Source: Siphonodentalium dalli (Eukaryota; Mollusca; Scaphopoda; Gadilida; Siphonodentaliidae). From it: 64,000 bases of DNA. A program made the position numbers and the translations under genes. Under the pieces are notes generated by a model. That model made no database searches and was not told the origin of the DNA. It saw only the letters and a program-made list of their open reading frames with translations. The DNA lies in NCBI GenBank assembly GCA_032622095.1, contig CP136068.1, positions 12,135,729-12,199,728 of the forward strand, written 5' to 3'. Positions 34,021-47,600 of this stretch are shown here, piece after piece (within the stretch, counting starts at the first letter, position 1; each line of letters starts with the position of its first letter).

Positions 34021-34938
34021 ATTGTATATGTGTGTCTAACTCAAGGCACAACATTTCAACTGGTGTGCCTGTGTAGTCGGATACTGATATATTTTATAAG
34101 TTCTAGATATAACATTGTATCAAGTATAAATGTTTAAGCATTGGTATGTGGAACGATACCAATTACTGTACATAATGAAACCATATGCACTCGCTAGCAT
34201 TGTAATTATGTTATGCAAAGTAGTACCGTGTTCAACTAAATAGGTCAATAGAGAATAACTACCGTTTTTGTTTGAATACCGAAATATTTCATGAATGTCT
34301 GGAAAGAAGTATCGAATATTCACGAGCGGCTGCCAGCCGCGAGTGAAAATTCAATATATTTGTTCAGACACGAATAAGGTGTTTCAGGTATTGAAATATA
34401 AAAAACTGTAGGTATTGTTTTTATTATATGCGGATTATTTAGACACAAAGTTGCTAAGGTAAGTCTTAACTAATTAAATCATTAACTGTACTTAATTAAA
34501 TAGCGTACGTACATGTCAGTGTATACAAGCAGGAAAGAACCCAGGCATAATTTGAATTTTACAGGCGGAGATTCAGACAAAGAATTGTCTACTGATCATG
34601 CGCTTTCATAAATTCGATGCCTTTGATTGGCTAGTGGGCAGTGTGCACACAATGGTCACTCGATCAACCTTGTTAGCTCGTGTTAGTTTTAAGCCCTAAA
34701 GTGAAATAACGCTAACTAGAGTGAAATAACGACATCGTATTTCGCTGTCCCTTCTAAAAGATAAATACAACGATCTGCGGTTAGGTAATTCCCAGCTATG
34801 TTATTAGCAAGCATATAATAATTATAAATACGCATTAATGTCACTGTTTAAGTTGTGAATAAGTCTGAATATTTCAAAGCCCCGAATATACCAACATATA
34901 AGGTGATGTTACAATATAGGCATAGCTCATACACCTAC
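34021..34938. other. Intron between Ig7 and FN3 exons; nothing further seen
   Basis: No exon with Ig/FN3 features and paired splice sites was found in this stretch. It contains an inverted CATTCACGAGCGGCTGCCAGCCGCGAGTG palindrome near 34,317-34,349 (given here as one 20-base core, CGAGCGGCTGCCAGCCGCGA). Confidence 0.5.
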
Positions 34939-35232
34939 CTGCTTCACTAAGTGTGATATTCAATAGCATCATTCCGTGGTCGTTTGCACATTGTAACTGG
35001 TAGTTTCCAAAATCATTATCTTCAACAAGAAAAAACTTCAGATAAACAACAAATCGGTTATCTTCCCCATCGGATTCCACGTGTTGCTTTTCAATGACCT
35101 GTGCGCCATCTTTATGATATGTCCATTGAACTTCAGTCGGTTTTGGGTACGACAGAATATCCACTGTAAGATTCGTGGGTTTTCCAATTGGTACAGAATA
35201 TCGAGCAATGTTATAAAGAGCTCGAGGCTTAC
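34939..35232 (-). CDS. Ig gene Ig-like domain 7 exon
   Basis: The exon is 294 nt (98 codons), with acceptor CTGTTTTCAG, donor GTAGGT and phase 1-1. It reads KPRALYNIARYSVPIGKPTN, LTVDILSYPKPTEVQWTYHK and, at the F strand, NDFGNYQLQCANDHG, then LNITLSEAG. The core Trp and the F-strand Y-x-L-x-C are present, but the B-strand Cys is replaced (LTVDI), so the usual disulfide cannot form. Sequons NLT and NIT are present. Confidence 0.9.
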
Positions 35233-36216
35233 CTGAAAACAGAAATAAACAAGTGTTTCATTTTTTCATCAGCTGTAAATAGTATTCAGCTCTGGCTGGA
35301 AATACCACGAGAAGGAATGGTCAGCCATTCACGACTAACATGCACATAATCGCGTTACTGCCTTGTGTAATGCATTGTGGAGTAAGCCACATGGACAATA
35401 ACTAAGTCAACCAACTGGAAAGTAGTAGAATATATAAGGCGCCATAGTTGCATAATTATTAGTCAGATATACATGTACACAACTTATTATATACAGAATA
35501 TTAAATGTACACCAATTATAATATGTTATTACTACAAAATATATAAAAGTTACAACGTTGGTATGCCTGACAATAATAATGAACTTCGGTGTTCATCAGA
35601 AGCGTTCATGGGTCACGAATGGGTGTATTTATTATGGGACGGTTTCGACGAGATAAGCGCCTGACCATACGGTGCCCATGTCTCGTCACATCATAAACAT
35701 TATAATTCAAGGCACGCCACTCGACATTCTGATTATACCAGATAGAAAATTACAGATTGGAACCATGCGCAAGTAGCCTATATATCAATTCTTAGTGCAT
35801 CTTTGAGTTTACAGCTGTTTGACTTTATGGGTCTGATATATTCAAAAAGAAGATTTTGCTGGCTGACCATTTTCAGCATTCAATAAAATTATTGCTATTC
35901 GTGCACCATACCATTATACATTGTACATGGTAAATTTCAAGTCATTGTTCGTTCCATTCTCTGTAAACACGATAAACAGCTAACTACTTACGTAGGTGAT
36001 AGAGTTAACAGCACCCGTCGCTAAGTTTGTCTATTCACCTTGTGCCAATCATATTTCTATATTTTAAAAGGACTTAGAAGCGGGATCATGCGAAAAAACA
36101 TAAAAGTCTAGAAAACAACCATGATGAACAGGTACATGAACAAATAGATTGACTGCGTTCTTATTTCCTTCATTAATAACTCTCCAATAGCGATATTTCG
36201 CATAACAAAACCATAT

Positions 36217-36284
36217 TGCTATGTACATATTACCGTTACCATAGAATTAACAATGTACATATTACCGTTACCATAGAATTAACA
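36217..36284. repeat. 33-bp direct duplication
   Basis: ATGTACATATTACCGTTACC followed by ATAGAATTAACA occurs twice, back to back. Confidence 0.95.
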
Positions 36285-36529
36285 ATTCTAAAAGTCCAAC
36301 CTGTCCACAGTTTAATCAAATATTGACGTTAAACTTTGAAAATGGTCATAGCATTGAACTTTATTCTGAAAATCACATTCAAACTAAATTATTGAACTTA
36401 CTCTACGACTAGATATGTGTGGTGAAAAACTACATGTATTGTAAGAATATTGTTTACATAATAATATGGTTTAATTCAACACATGCAATTTCGTTATTGG
36501 ACAACTTTCAATCATGAATATGTGAACAC

Positions 36530-36937
36530 AGTTTATACAGGGGCGCCGGAAGAGGGAGGCAGAGGGGCAGCTGACCCCCCCCCCCCCCCCCCCCTGCCCT
36601 TGACCAAGGGGGGGCGAGCGGGGGCAGGACTTGCCCTTTTGCTGGACACAGAAAATGCTTTTTGTGTGTTTAATCGAGTGTTTTATAACAAAATGTGACT
36701 TATTTGGTCCAAATACCACCAATTTCACAAGGAATATTAATTTTTTGTCAATTTTATCCTCACAAAACGGCCATAAAAACCGACAAATACCATTAAAATA
36801 GGGATTTTTGCCACAATGAATTTATGGTTATTTTCCCGAGTTTGCGGAGAAAATGCCATTTTTTGTGGAAAAGTGCCCTTTTTGTAGGCTCTGCCCCCCC
36901 CCTGCCCTTGGATGCTTCCGGCGCCCCTGAGTTTATA
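36530..36937. mobile_element. hAT-type MITE with 8-bp target duplication
   Basis: The element is 392 bp (36,538-36,929) with terminal inverted repeats CAGGGGCGCCGGAAG / CTTCCGGCGCCCCTG, flanked by perfect AGTTTATA duplications (36,530-36,537 and 36,930-36,937). Eight-base duplications and a CAGGGG terminus are typical of hAT elements. It has no transposase. Long C and G runs occur near 36,575-36,620. It lies in the intron between the Ig6 and Ig7 exons. Confidence 0.95.
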
Positions 36938-37242
36938 TATTGATCCATGTTCTTATTAGTGGTGATGTTTATATATCTTTGCACATTTATCCACTTCCAG
37001 TACCTTGGGACTTTAAGGTTTAATATAAATATTCGAGATATGTGCATGCTGCTGGAATAGAACAAAAGTTGTTGCGTGTAAGCTATTGGTTTCTCGTGGG
37101 ACACATTTGAAAAGTTAGATGTACATGTATATATGTTGCTGGCAACTTTAGATATTTTCTCGCGCACTGTATGTGTGATATTACTGGGAATTGATATGAA
37201 ATGTGCAGCATTTATATTTCAAATGACATAGGAGTAACTTAC

Positions 37243-37518
37243 AGTAAACCCTCAACAATATTTCTCTACTCTTAGATGTACCGACGTCATTAGTTGCTTC
37301 CAATCTGTATGACATCATATCATTGCAGCTTGCGTAGAACGCATATGAGCCTTCAGCTGCATCTGAAAAGCGACTTTTGTGGATAATACTGGCGTTATTA
37401 ACTGCTATTAATTGCTTCCAAACTCCTCGTAGACTGTCAACATTATATGATATCGTTATCCGCGTGCCCTCCTCTGCAACCGATGGTGAGATACTGAATA
37501 AATGTATGTCTGGAGAAT
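37243..37518 (-). CDS. Ig gene Ig-like domain 6 exon
   Basis: The exon is 276 nt (92 codons), with acceptor ATCTATTTTCAG, donor GTAAGT and phase 1-1. It reads SPDIHLFSISPSVAEEGTRI, then SYNVDSLRGVWKQLIAVNNA, then AEGSYAFYASCNDMMSYRLE and ATNDVGTSKSREILLRVYC. The core Trp is present. The B-strand Cys is Tyr (TISYN) and the F-strand Cys of Y-x-C is Leu (SYRLEATND), so the domain lacks both canonical cysteines. It has no long ATG-started frame and is easily missed by ORF finding. Confidence 0.85.
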
Positions 37519-38523
37519 CTGAAAATAGATTTCATCGGTTACACATAATTTACGATTATGTCTCATTTGGATATTGAAGCCTATATGACACATCACGACG
37601 TTGTGACTGAAGAAAATACCGCACATACGGGGAAATCACCACACTTCACATGAAATCCACTTTCCGCGCGGGTATAGCAATCATGTTACATTCATAATGG
37701 ATAGATCACAAATTAATCTGCATTATAACCTGCTTCCTCATCGCATTGAATTCAATGTTGGTGTACTGTCCCATGTACCTACCAGCTAAGCCACCGGGTT
37801 CTTATATTGAAGTGAATTGTTCTATTTTTGTGCTGCAATCTAGTGGTTCAGCTCTCTCATAGCGTGACAGATGGATGAATCTACATTCGACCAAATATGC
37901 AAAAACGCTTAATTTAGTTGTAATTATCTTACATATATTTAATTGTAATTATCTTACATATATTTCAAAATACCTCACTCCCCCTGTGGCTGGAAACTTC
38001 CCAACTGATGGCAATTTCATTCTAACACTACGACACAAATAGGAATTTGACATATTTTACATTATATAAATGATGGAAATGCATACTATCGGAACAACCT
38101 CAACATAGTTTCTGTATTGACCCCATGTCGCCAAGCCCATGTGCTGATATATACAACATTAGCGAAACATTTGCTTTGAGAACGAATGTACGATTTGATA
38201 ATATGTGCATACAATACAAGAGATACAAGATGATATTGCTATAACACATAATAAACATAATATACACATAATTTGAAACACACATGTACAGTAATATCAT
38301 GGATTAAGTTCATATAAGTATTATGCAATAGATAAACTGTGTCACATTTCAAAGAAGAACCAGATCATGTCGCATGTGATATTTATGGTGACAATGTGCA
38401 TACCTTCCATTATAAAAAGAAAATTATTGTCTTCTGTCATGTAAAATTTGTATGATACAATGCATTTATATCTAGCAATGATGAGACAATCATCAAGTCG
38501 CCAATAGATAATTCAATACTCAC

Positions 38524-38808
38524 GTCTAACATCCACGTTAGCTGTAATAGAAAGACTCCCGTGAACAACAGCGCCCTCTGTTGGCGTCATGGTATTCGTA
38601 ATTGTGCAAGATATTTGCCCGGTGTAGTTGCGGAGAATTCCTCGGATAACCAATGGGTCCGGTATGAAACCAAGAACGGTAGACCAGGCAGCAGTCCCCG
38701 GTGGGCTAGCCTTTATGTAGTCTCGACAATTGATGACTAAATCATCAGTTAACTCTATCACGGTGTAACTATCTTCAAATTTGACATTCAAAATCAATTC
38801 TGGAGCAT
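38524..38808 (-). CDS. Ig gene Ig-like domain 5 exon
   Basis: The exon is 285 nt (95 codons), with acceptor GATTTTTGCAG, donor GTGAGT and phase 1-1. It reads APELILNVKFEDSYTVIELT, with B-strand Cys in LVINCRD, core Trp in TAAWSTV, and F-strand Cys in NYTGQISCTITNT. The usual disulfide pair is complete. The T|AT join from domain 4 yields LQYAPE, the classic Y-x-P linker of tandem Ig domains. Sequon NYT. Confidence 0.9.
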
Positions 38809-39445
38809 CTGCAAAAATCAATACATGATTACGTTTAGGGTTATAACGATATACCCCTGCGACAACCATGATTCTCTTTAGACTTAAATTATTGAATTGT
38901 TTACCGCAGTGACGAATTGTCGCCTGTTGTAATGATAAATCCATTGCTCGTATATTATAGCAAACCATTCCATACTTCTTATATAGCTACACTGACTAGA
39001 TCTTCTAGAGGACAATTGTATAGTAACACTAAAGAACACCCTAAACTTGACGCATATTTATCCGAGACTCATTATAGACTGGTCGAAACGTGTGTGAAGA
39101 TGCTATTGTTGATGAATTCCACTAAGGTGATAAACTTAATGTTCTTAGAACTAAATATATGCCGGAATATTGATGGAATCCACGGATAAGAGAAACACGT
39201 TACAAGCTTATGACTGTCCAAATTATACATGTGTTAACACGAATGTGCGTGTTTACAAAGCTTGGATTCAAACGATTGAAAACTTAATAAGTACATTTAT
39301 AGATAACATATGTTAATCATTACTATGGACCAATGCATAATGATACCTTCAATACTAATTGACATAATTCATGTTAATATTGATCAAGAGGCATAACTAT
39401 GTGAGCTCAATCAACTAAAGTTATCAGTGACCAGGCTATACTCAC

Positions 39446-39727
39446 ACTGTAACACAACATTTACATTGACAGATGCCCTTCCTGGTTGGCCGCTTTGTTG
39501 ATTTGTTGGTCTCATCATGTTCTCTCCATGACATGTGTATGTCCCATCAACAGTCATGTCATTACTTGAAAGTGCATCCTTCGAAACCTCAGCCCCTCCT
39601 GGAGCTGTCCATTTATAAGTTGTATATGCTGGATTACCGGGAGTAACATACACACTACAAGTCAGGGTTTGCGAGTATTCTTTGACAAAGTAAAATGTAG
39701 TTGGTACACTTCCTGCCAGTGGTGGAT
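39446..39727 (-). CDS. Ig gene Ig-like domain 4 exon
   Basis: The exon is 282 nt (94 codons), with acceptor CTTCTTTCCAG, donor GTGAGT and phase 1-1. It reads PPLAGSVPTTFYFVKEYSQT, with B-strand Cys in LTCSVYVTPG, core Trp in TTYKWTAPGG, and the F strand DGTYTCHGENM. This is a canonical I-set-like domain. The join with domain 3 gives EHYPPLAG, again a Y-PP linker. Confidence 0.92.
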
Positions 39728-41119
39728 CTGGAAAGAAGAGTTCAAATTATTTTCCGACAAAGCAATTTAGACAATTCAAATGGTTGAACCTGGACCTGTG
39801 AAAGTCACTGTGATTAATCGTTTCTAAACAATGACTGACATATTATTGAATATGCTCCAGGCACATGTGTTTGACACCGTGCCTCTTGAAATATTAATGT
39901 TACAGTCAACAACATCACCATAGCAATTGTGAATTAAATATTTAGTTGCATTTTGCTGAAAAGTTATCTATGTTGTTTGATCGATGTGTTGATATATCCA
40001 GCATCCTTTGAGTATAGAGGCAGTCGCCAGATAAAAAGAGCTTGTTATTTTTAAATTCTCATTTACTACAGAAAAAACAGTATCGGAAGCTGCTGTCAAA
40101 TTTAAGGAACAATTCTTTGCAGTAAATGGACGTCAGCGATTGCAGGACATTTTCACTTGACATAAATCGATTTATTCTCGGACGTATTGTACCTTTATAC
40201 CACAGGAGTTGGTAATTAGAACAATATTAATCATAATATGTATGATCAATAATACTTCATTGTTCACAACACAAACATAAATCTCTAGCACTGATACGCC
40301 CACAAAAGAGTGTTCTTACAATCTTAATGTTGTCATTTGTGCTTATCATCGTCTTGATCAGTATTGATCTTCTTATTTTAAACACCCCCCACAAAGTATG
40401 TTCCCTCTTGATACTTTCGAAGATATCTTCAGATGCGTTAATCAGAATGCGACGACACTGCGGCGGAGATAATGTGTTATATAATAATATATGAAATGGT
40501 GAGTGGCTACATACTTGTATGAATGCCAATTGAACGGGAAGAGACGTCATTCAAAAAATCCTTGGGTTTACTAACAGGGAGCATTTTCACGAATGCAAGA
40601 TATTTGGTCATATCAAATGTCATAATTCTTGGTTGACGACAGGTGGTCCTCTATGGGGTGAGTTGTCACACATGGGACTAAATTGAGTATGCATTTCTGC
40701 AACAGAGTGGACTTGGACAATCGTCATTATCACAGTCGTCACTTACATTCACTGCAAGATGAATTGGCAGCCATCTGGTAGTATCCTAACTAATGTTTAT
40801 TGATGGTAATGAAGGTATTGTGCCTGCCGCCTTGGTGTTACTTCGTATTAGTCTTTAAGGGTTACGTACGGTACCATTATAAAGGTGTTGTGTCTTTGAA
40901 CCGAGTGGTGCATCGACAGGGAGATCAGGCTGGGTGGCTTAACACTAGCTCATCTCGTTAGTCGTATGATACCGATTACACCTCTATGTATTCCCGAAAA
41001 TCGACTTCAGAATTTGTTTAATACAGTGTGAAGTGTAGGTGGAAATTTCCTAGTTTGAAGACATTACTTGGATGGTAATAAAACAGTTGTTATTAAATAG
41101 GTGTCTGGTTCGAATGGGT

Positions 41120-41500
41120 AACTATGTTCTATGTAACTATTCAGACATTTTAGCCTGTTCTCCCGTAAATAAACCCATATAGAACTTATTGCCATACACA
41201 CGAAATGAGCCCATTGTTATTATTTGATTCTGAATTAAGCTCTATGTGAACATACATGGGACACGACCACAACAATTCGAAATAAGCTCATATAATCACT
41301 ATTTAACCTACTTTTTCATCGACACGACGTACCAGATGATCGCTCTTTATATTGTGTTTTCATTGGGGCCCGCGCCATTCAACTAAATAACGGGTAAAAG
41401 TCCTTAATGAGCTCACGCAGAATCAAATAAGTTTGATATGAACCTATGTGAATATTTAGGTCCTATATGAACCTATTTGAACGAGGATATTTTGAACATT
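41120..41500. repeat. Intronic repeat copy shared with 33.6-34.0 kb
   Basis: Second copy of the repeat at 33,640-34,020. Shared blocks include AGCCTGTTCTCCCGTAAA, TGTGTTTTCATTGGGGCCCG, CAGAATCAAATA and ATATTTAGGTCC. It ends about 30 bp before the donor of the Ig3 exon. Confidence 0.65.
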
Positions 41501-41530
41501 CAGAGATCATATCATACATTAACAACTCAC

Positions 41531-41782
41531 AATGTTCATATATAACCACTGATTCCGGCACAGTAGTTAGTCCTCCGTTTCTCACCTCGCATGTATAACT
41601 GCCAGGCGTGCTCACAATCAGGGTAGATGATTCGGAATTACTGATATCAGTCCCGTCTTTTACCCACGTGTATGTGTAGCTGTCCGGACTCCCATCTCGG
41701 ACTGTTACTGTCAGTGTTGTCTGCTTACCTCTCACAATTATCAATGATCCATTGGGTAAGAAGATTGAAACGACGGGATGCC
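41531..41782 (-). CDS. Ig gene Ig-like domain 3 exon
   Basis: The exon is 252 nt (84 codons), with acceptor TTTTTTTAAACAG, donor GTGAGT and phase 1-1. It reads HPVVSIFLPNGSLIIVRGKQ, then TTLTVTVRDGSPDSYTYTWV, then TPGSYTCEVRNGG and VVIYEH. It has the core Trp and the F-strand Y-T-C, but the B-strand Cys position is Val (LTVTV). Sequon NGS. This is the shortest Ig exon in the gene. Confidence 0.9.
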
Positions 41783-43291
41783 CTGTTTAAAAAAATTATG
41801 AGAGCACGATCTAGAAAACAGTAATCTGGAAATAAATATGCTGAATATTTACCTGAGGGTTATATCAAAAAGTGTTATTAAGTTATTGTCCGCCCACTTG
41901 TACATAGCATGTTCTAACAGGGTAAAGTGGTTGGGAGATGTTCAACTTAATTATGAAGGGTGAAATGTTGCAAAGTTAATTTCTGTTCTCATGATAGGTA
42001 ATATATAAAGCAATATGACTGTAACACAGAATCAAAATTGTGAGCGGTAATAACAACGATATAATATCGATAATATATAGAAAATGAAGTAATTTGAGTC
42101 GAAGATGTATTCTGTAAACGTTCAGGTTAATAGGTTATCTTAAAATCCAAGTTAATAATTTGATATAAATTTAATTTATGGCTGGAGCCATACATTAAAT
42201 TACGAATTTCCGTGTACAAGTCGTAATCAAATTAATTGAGGGATAGTGGATTGATAAACGCATGGCACACGGGATCGTGTAAAACATTAAGTTGATATGG
42301 AGAGTAAACTCAAGCCACTCACTGACCAGTGACTATACAATTACTTCAATGACTATATGAGACTAGGATATAATATGCATAACTTTTATTTGATACTTTT
42401 GCTTTAAAACTGTACAAACATTACTCGACATCGGCAATTTGTATTTTCGCATTCCGGCTAATTTTCCATCCGTAACATTACTTCGTACTCAACAGACTGT
42501 CAAATAATGGAAAAATGGTTACCTTATTCTATCACTCAGAGACTATAGAAACCAACAACAACATTTGAGTACAGTATCCATTTAACGGTGGTGATATAAG
42601 GATTCGTGCGAAACCGCCCAAATGTTCGTGTACCTTTTCCGATGCCGTGCTATTTGCAATGTTATCGGCTTATATGTGGGGTTGTAAATTCAGGAACATG
42701 TCAATATTTAAGGCATAAACGTACTTTTATATATTTCACAAATGTATGTGCTACTACAAAGTTATCGGTTATCTAAATTTGGCATAGAAACAATACACAT
42801 GGTCATGTGAGATATTAATGAAATGGCACATTCATATTGTAATCACTTTTATCATCGCCGCAGTTGAAGTTTGGTGATTAAGCGTGTCGTTGTCTATATA
42901 TACAGTCATCAACGGCGGCATCTTTCAATTTCACCGACGATATTTTGATTTAGAGACTGACTACTTTGAGCGCTCAACCACAGTACTGTTCATATATATG
43001 TATAATATTATTAAGACAAGAAGGAAATGATGAACAAACTATTCCAGACGATGAGTTGTTCCTTCTCCTAACAGATTTACGAAAACACTCACATAAACAG
43101 AAGTTATCCTGGAAATGTTCAGAATAACTGCATGGAACATTCCCAGAGATTATATGTATTGAAAAGGGAAATCCCACTTTTTGTCATTAAAAACCAATAA
43201 AAAGTGTTGTTAATACATTTCCATTCTGTTTTGAGGCACGCCAATGTCAATAATGTCAAAACCAAACTAAAACCTTAAAATGGTAACTTAC
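41783..43291. other. Intron between Ig2 and Ig3 exons
   Basis: No exon or recognisable repeat seen in this 1.5 kb. Confidence 0.5.
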
Positions 43292-43600
43292 AGTAAGGTT
43301 TTAGTGTAGCATATTTCACTTCAGATGTTTGGCCGTGTTCCTCTATACCACTGCATCCTATCATGTCATCCTCGTCAGATTTGAGTACAGAATCAAACAC
43401 GATATGGGTTCCATCAGGACTACCTGTGTACCTGTTATCTGCTACCAACTGACCGTTCACTGTCCGCGTCCAGTGGTAAGTTATCGTGAGTCCATGATTA
43501 ACAGGCTTGCTTGTGGATACAACAATGCAGTACAGAGTGAATGGTTTCCCGACTTCTGGGTGTGGTGATGAAGGATATAGTCCATTATTTGTTGGCTGAG
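43292..43600 (-). CDS. Ig gene Ig-like domain 2 exon
   Basis: The exon is 309 nt (103 codons), with acceptor ATATTGTTTCAG, donor GTAAGT and phase 1-1. It reads QPTNNGLYPSSPHPEVGKPF, B-strand LYCIVVSTS, core Trp in ITYHWTRTVNG, and F strand SDEDDMIGCSGIEE. Both disulfide cysteines are present. It follows the V-type domain across an 11.5-kb intron, the largest internal intron of the gene. A further exon hidden in that intron cannot be excluded. Confidence 0.9.
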
Positions 43601-44658
43601 CTGAAACAATATAAAAAAATAACTTGTAAATTAGTATATGTTGAATCTCAGGCAATGGATTTGGTTTTATTTGTTGGTCGAAAGACTTACAAAGTACAAA
43701 TCACAACGCAACATAGTTGGCTGTAGTAAGTCCAAGGGAAGCTCCAACTGGCTTTTGCACACAAAAGCGACTGGACTAAATTCGATCTGATGGTAGTCTA
43801 TTTTACATCCATATTAAATACATGTGTACATCTATACAGTCCTATCGCGTTGTTTTTACTCAAACAGACTTTGGAAAATCGAAAATCGAAACCCAAAACC
43901 CCCCTCACTCCGCGCGCACACACTTCAGGTAGAGCTTAGAGGAACTGGATACATGTGATTAAATGCAGACTATAAGTTCTTTTTCATTTGGAGGCCCAGT
44001 TCTTCGAGTGAATTTATTTTCATCTCCCAAAATTTAACAAACCGGGAACAGTTCTCATTCTAAAAACTTTCAAATTGAGTGAAATTATGGTGGATCTGAA
44101 ACTTAAAAGCACATTAATGAGTTCCGCCAAGCAAGTATTCTGTCTGTCTATCGGGAGTTACCATGTTTCTTCAAATAAACTTCATAATGTAGTGTTTGTT
44201 TAGCTTATTCTCAGTACACGGAATGCCAATAAAATGAAAGCATCACCATACTAAACCGTACACAAAACAAATGTAATAATGAACGAAACCATACATCCCA
44301 TGACATCTTAACACAACAATAATGACACCCACTTAATTCTCTATAGTAAATTGCCGTTGAGTTTATCAACGCTAATGTAATTATATAGGATAATTACATT
44401 AGGTCGAGATTTTATCTGTGCAACAAAAACGACCCAAAAGTACTTGAGCGCAACGATATGTGTAGTCCGTTGCATAGTAACTAAGGACGCTACTTTCTTC
44501 ACACTCGCTTCGCAGTACACATTTATTTTCACGAACGGTATGAAAGCCAATAAAAGAATAATAAATAAATATCAAAATAAAGACAATGCCCCAATGACAT
44601 AAACATTCCCAAGCTGTTTACGGAGTATAAATTTGGTCGTATTTGCGACGTTTCGTTA

Positions 44659-47600
44659 TAGTCTGGTCGAATAATGGTTTGACCTAGAATAAAATTGGAA
44701 TAAATTGGTTTGTATAGCATTTTGAAGAGAAATATTTCCTCTATAACATATCCAAAATCCGCTAAAATCAGCTTTGAGAAATTTTTGTAATTCAAGATGG
44801 CGTCCAAGATGGCTGCCATTTCCGGCAAATCAGTTCTACGCAATTATAGTGAGAAAATCTTGTCATATGTATACACTGGTATACATTTTTGTGAAGCTAA
44901 GACATAACCCCACCGTTGTATTCCAAAATTGGAACTCCACGTCATAAATGGCCGCTAAAATGGCGGCCGGAAGTGGAAATTTATACGTGTTTTACTAATA
45001 TCTTTAAGATAAGTTTCTACTGTTTGGAACTGGTTAAGAATTTTGACTTTATTTTGTATTTAACATCTTAACTGATCATTGGAGCGAAGAAATATGCCAG
45101 TCATGGGCTCCCAACCCCTTCCGATTGCTCAAAAGTTCGATTTTACAGAACGCGGTATAACATATCACAAAATATCACCATTGGGATTCTAGTCATATTT
45201 CATCATGAAATTGGAAGAACTGTGCACTGTAAGTAATGCTTTCTACATTTTATGGATATTTCAACTCAATGTTACAAAAATCGTTACTTTGGATCAAAAT
45301 GGCTTCCAAAATGGCGGCCAAAATATGGAATATTTTCAATATTGTCCCAGTTTGCCATGCAACTGCTTATAAGTTGTTGTTGATGCACACAATTGACTAT
45401 TCTGTCTTATATACATTGAAAACCAACATTTATGATGCACCTATGCTAATTGTTACCAATGAAACCACTAAAATCACCAGAATTATTCAATTTTTTCTGT
45501 CACAAACTTTGCATCAAAATCGGCAAAAAATCACTGTTCAGTTTTGAAACATTTTTTAAAGTAAAATGGAAATTTCTTTGGTATCAGCGGTGTTTATTGT
45601 TTTGATATGTGCTAACTGTGTCACAATGAGATGTTTTAGACAATATTGCTCAAGATGGCTTGCAAAATGGCAACCCAATATGGTAAAATGTTGATTTGTC
45701 ACATATATTCCAAACATTATTCACTGCTGTTCCGAAAAGGTAGCAGATTGTGACTCAATTGGTTATTAAAAATGCTACTTAGTCAACTAAATGTTATATT
45801 CTGGTTGTCCCAGAACCTTAAGAGGCATGAAAGTTCATTTAAGGGGTGCAGTATGGATTTTGCCGAAAATTTCTTTTGGGATTCTGTCCATGTTTTTTTT
45901 AACTGAAATAGGCAGAACGTTGAAACGGAACTGAGAGGGATCATAGTATGTGGCTACTCTGGCCCATTGTAATCAACATTGATCAACTTAATACCGTGTG
46001 TATGTCTGTTGAATGTATGGCTATATGTGGGGTGAGTATGTATACGGGGAGTTATTATATTCATGAATGATATGAATAGTTATACAATGTATGACTATAT
46101 GGTCATGTATGGATGTCCATGTTGAGTTGTATATGTATATCAGGAGTAGCTTATGGTCATGACCGTCATGTATGGGTTGAACATGTATGCAGGGAGTTGT
46201 TGTCTGGCCATTGAAGTGGTGTATGTGTACTGCGAGCTTAGCTACATTGTCCATCTTTGTGTTGTGTATGTTTATATGGAGTGACTGTGTGATCATGGGT
46301 GGGATGTACAGGTGTACATTGGGTGGCTGTATCGTCATGGGTGGGTGTATATGTATACACGCGTTTGCTGTATGATAATGAATGGGGTGTATGGATAAAT
46401 ATGTAGTGGTTGTATGGTTATGGGCAATGTGTATATGTGTACATGGGATGACTGCAGAGTCAATGTTGTTGAAGTGTATATGCATACCTGGAGTACAGTT
46501 TGATGGTCACTGGCGGGCTTGTGTATATATATAGTGACATCATGGTCATGGGTGGGATGTACATGTTTATCTGTTGTGGTTGTATTGTCATTGCTGTGTA
46601 CCGGTATACAGTGAATAGCTGAATGATCATGGATGAGGTGTGTAAGAATACAGCGTGTGGCTGAATTGTCATGGTTGAGCTGTATTTTTGCAAGTCTGAC
46701 GTGTACGAATGTTCGTGTGTGTGGGGTATAGGCATATCTTAATGGTAATTGATAAGGTATATATACACCTGGAGTGACTATAATCAAAGGTTAACCAATG
46801 CCAACCAATACAGGTAAGTAGATGCTAACAAATATATGTAAGTGGGTATCTGACAAGGTGTAACATTTGTCCGCGTCAACGAAAATCACACCTAGCCCTC
46901 CGGAATGACAATAACAAGTCAGAATGGAGCACTGGCTGACGGACCATAAGGCCTTTCCGTTTGTCAATATAAGTATAGTGAAATAAATAATGTCTTAGAT
47001 CCTGTCCCATTCCCCACACAATGATAGTGGTACATAAATGTATGGATGTTAAGAGAAAGGGGGTGATGTCTGTTAGGCATACTACAGAATATTCGAGGCT
47101 ACATATATGATGACTAAGGTCCCAATTTCTCGCAGACAAATTGATCCCCGTTCTAATGACATGAATGTTGAGTTGGAAGCTGGGTCCTGGAGCAGTTTAA
47201 TGGAATTTTAAAAATAGTTTTAAAACGTACCCCACAAAAACTAGATTTTATTTTATGCCAAACCTAGAGTTTAGACATTTTTGGAAATTACTCCCAATGA
47301 GTTTAAAAGATGCCAAAATGTTTGGATAAGATCAACATCAGTTCCAGATCGCTGACTATATGCCATACTAAGCAAATGTCACATTACGTTTCGACTCATT
47401 ACCTGCAAGACGCGAGCCCTTGTATATCTTGCATGGCTATATTGCCATGATGTGGCCAATATGTATATATGGAGTGCCAGTGTGGCAAAATTAATGGTGG
47501 GTGAATTGGTATAGAGGGAGTGACTGTATGATCACGAGTGTGGTTTATGCGTATTCAGCGAGAGGCTGAATTGTCATGGTGAGGTCTATATGCACGTTTG

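Noticed and set aside
44529-44843. 104-codon minus frame at the foldback left arm
   Set aside because: Lies in repeat sequence, with similar text inverted at 49.6 kb; no domain.
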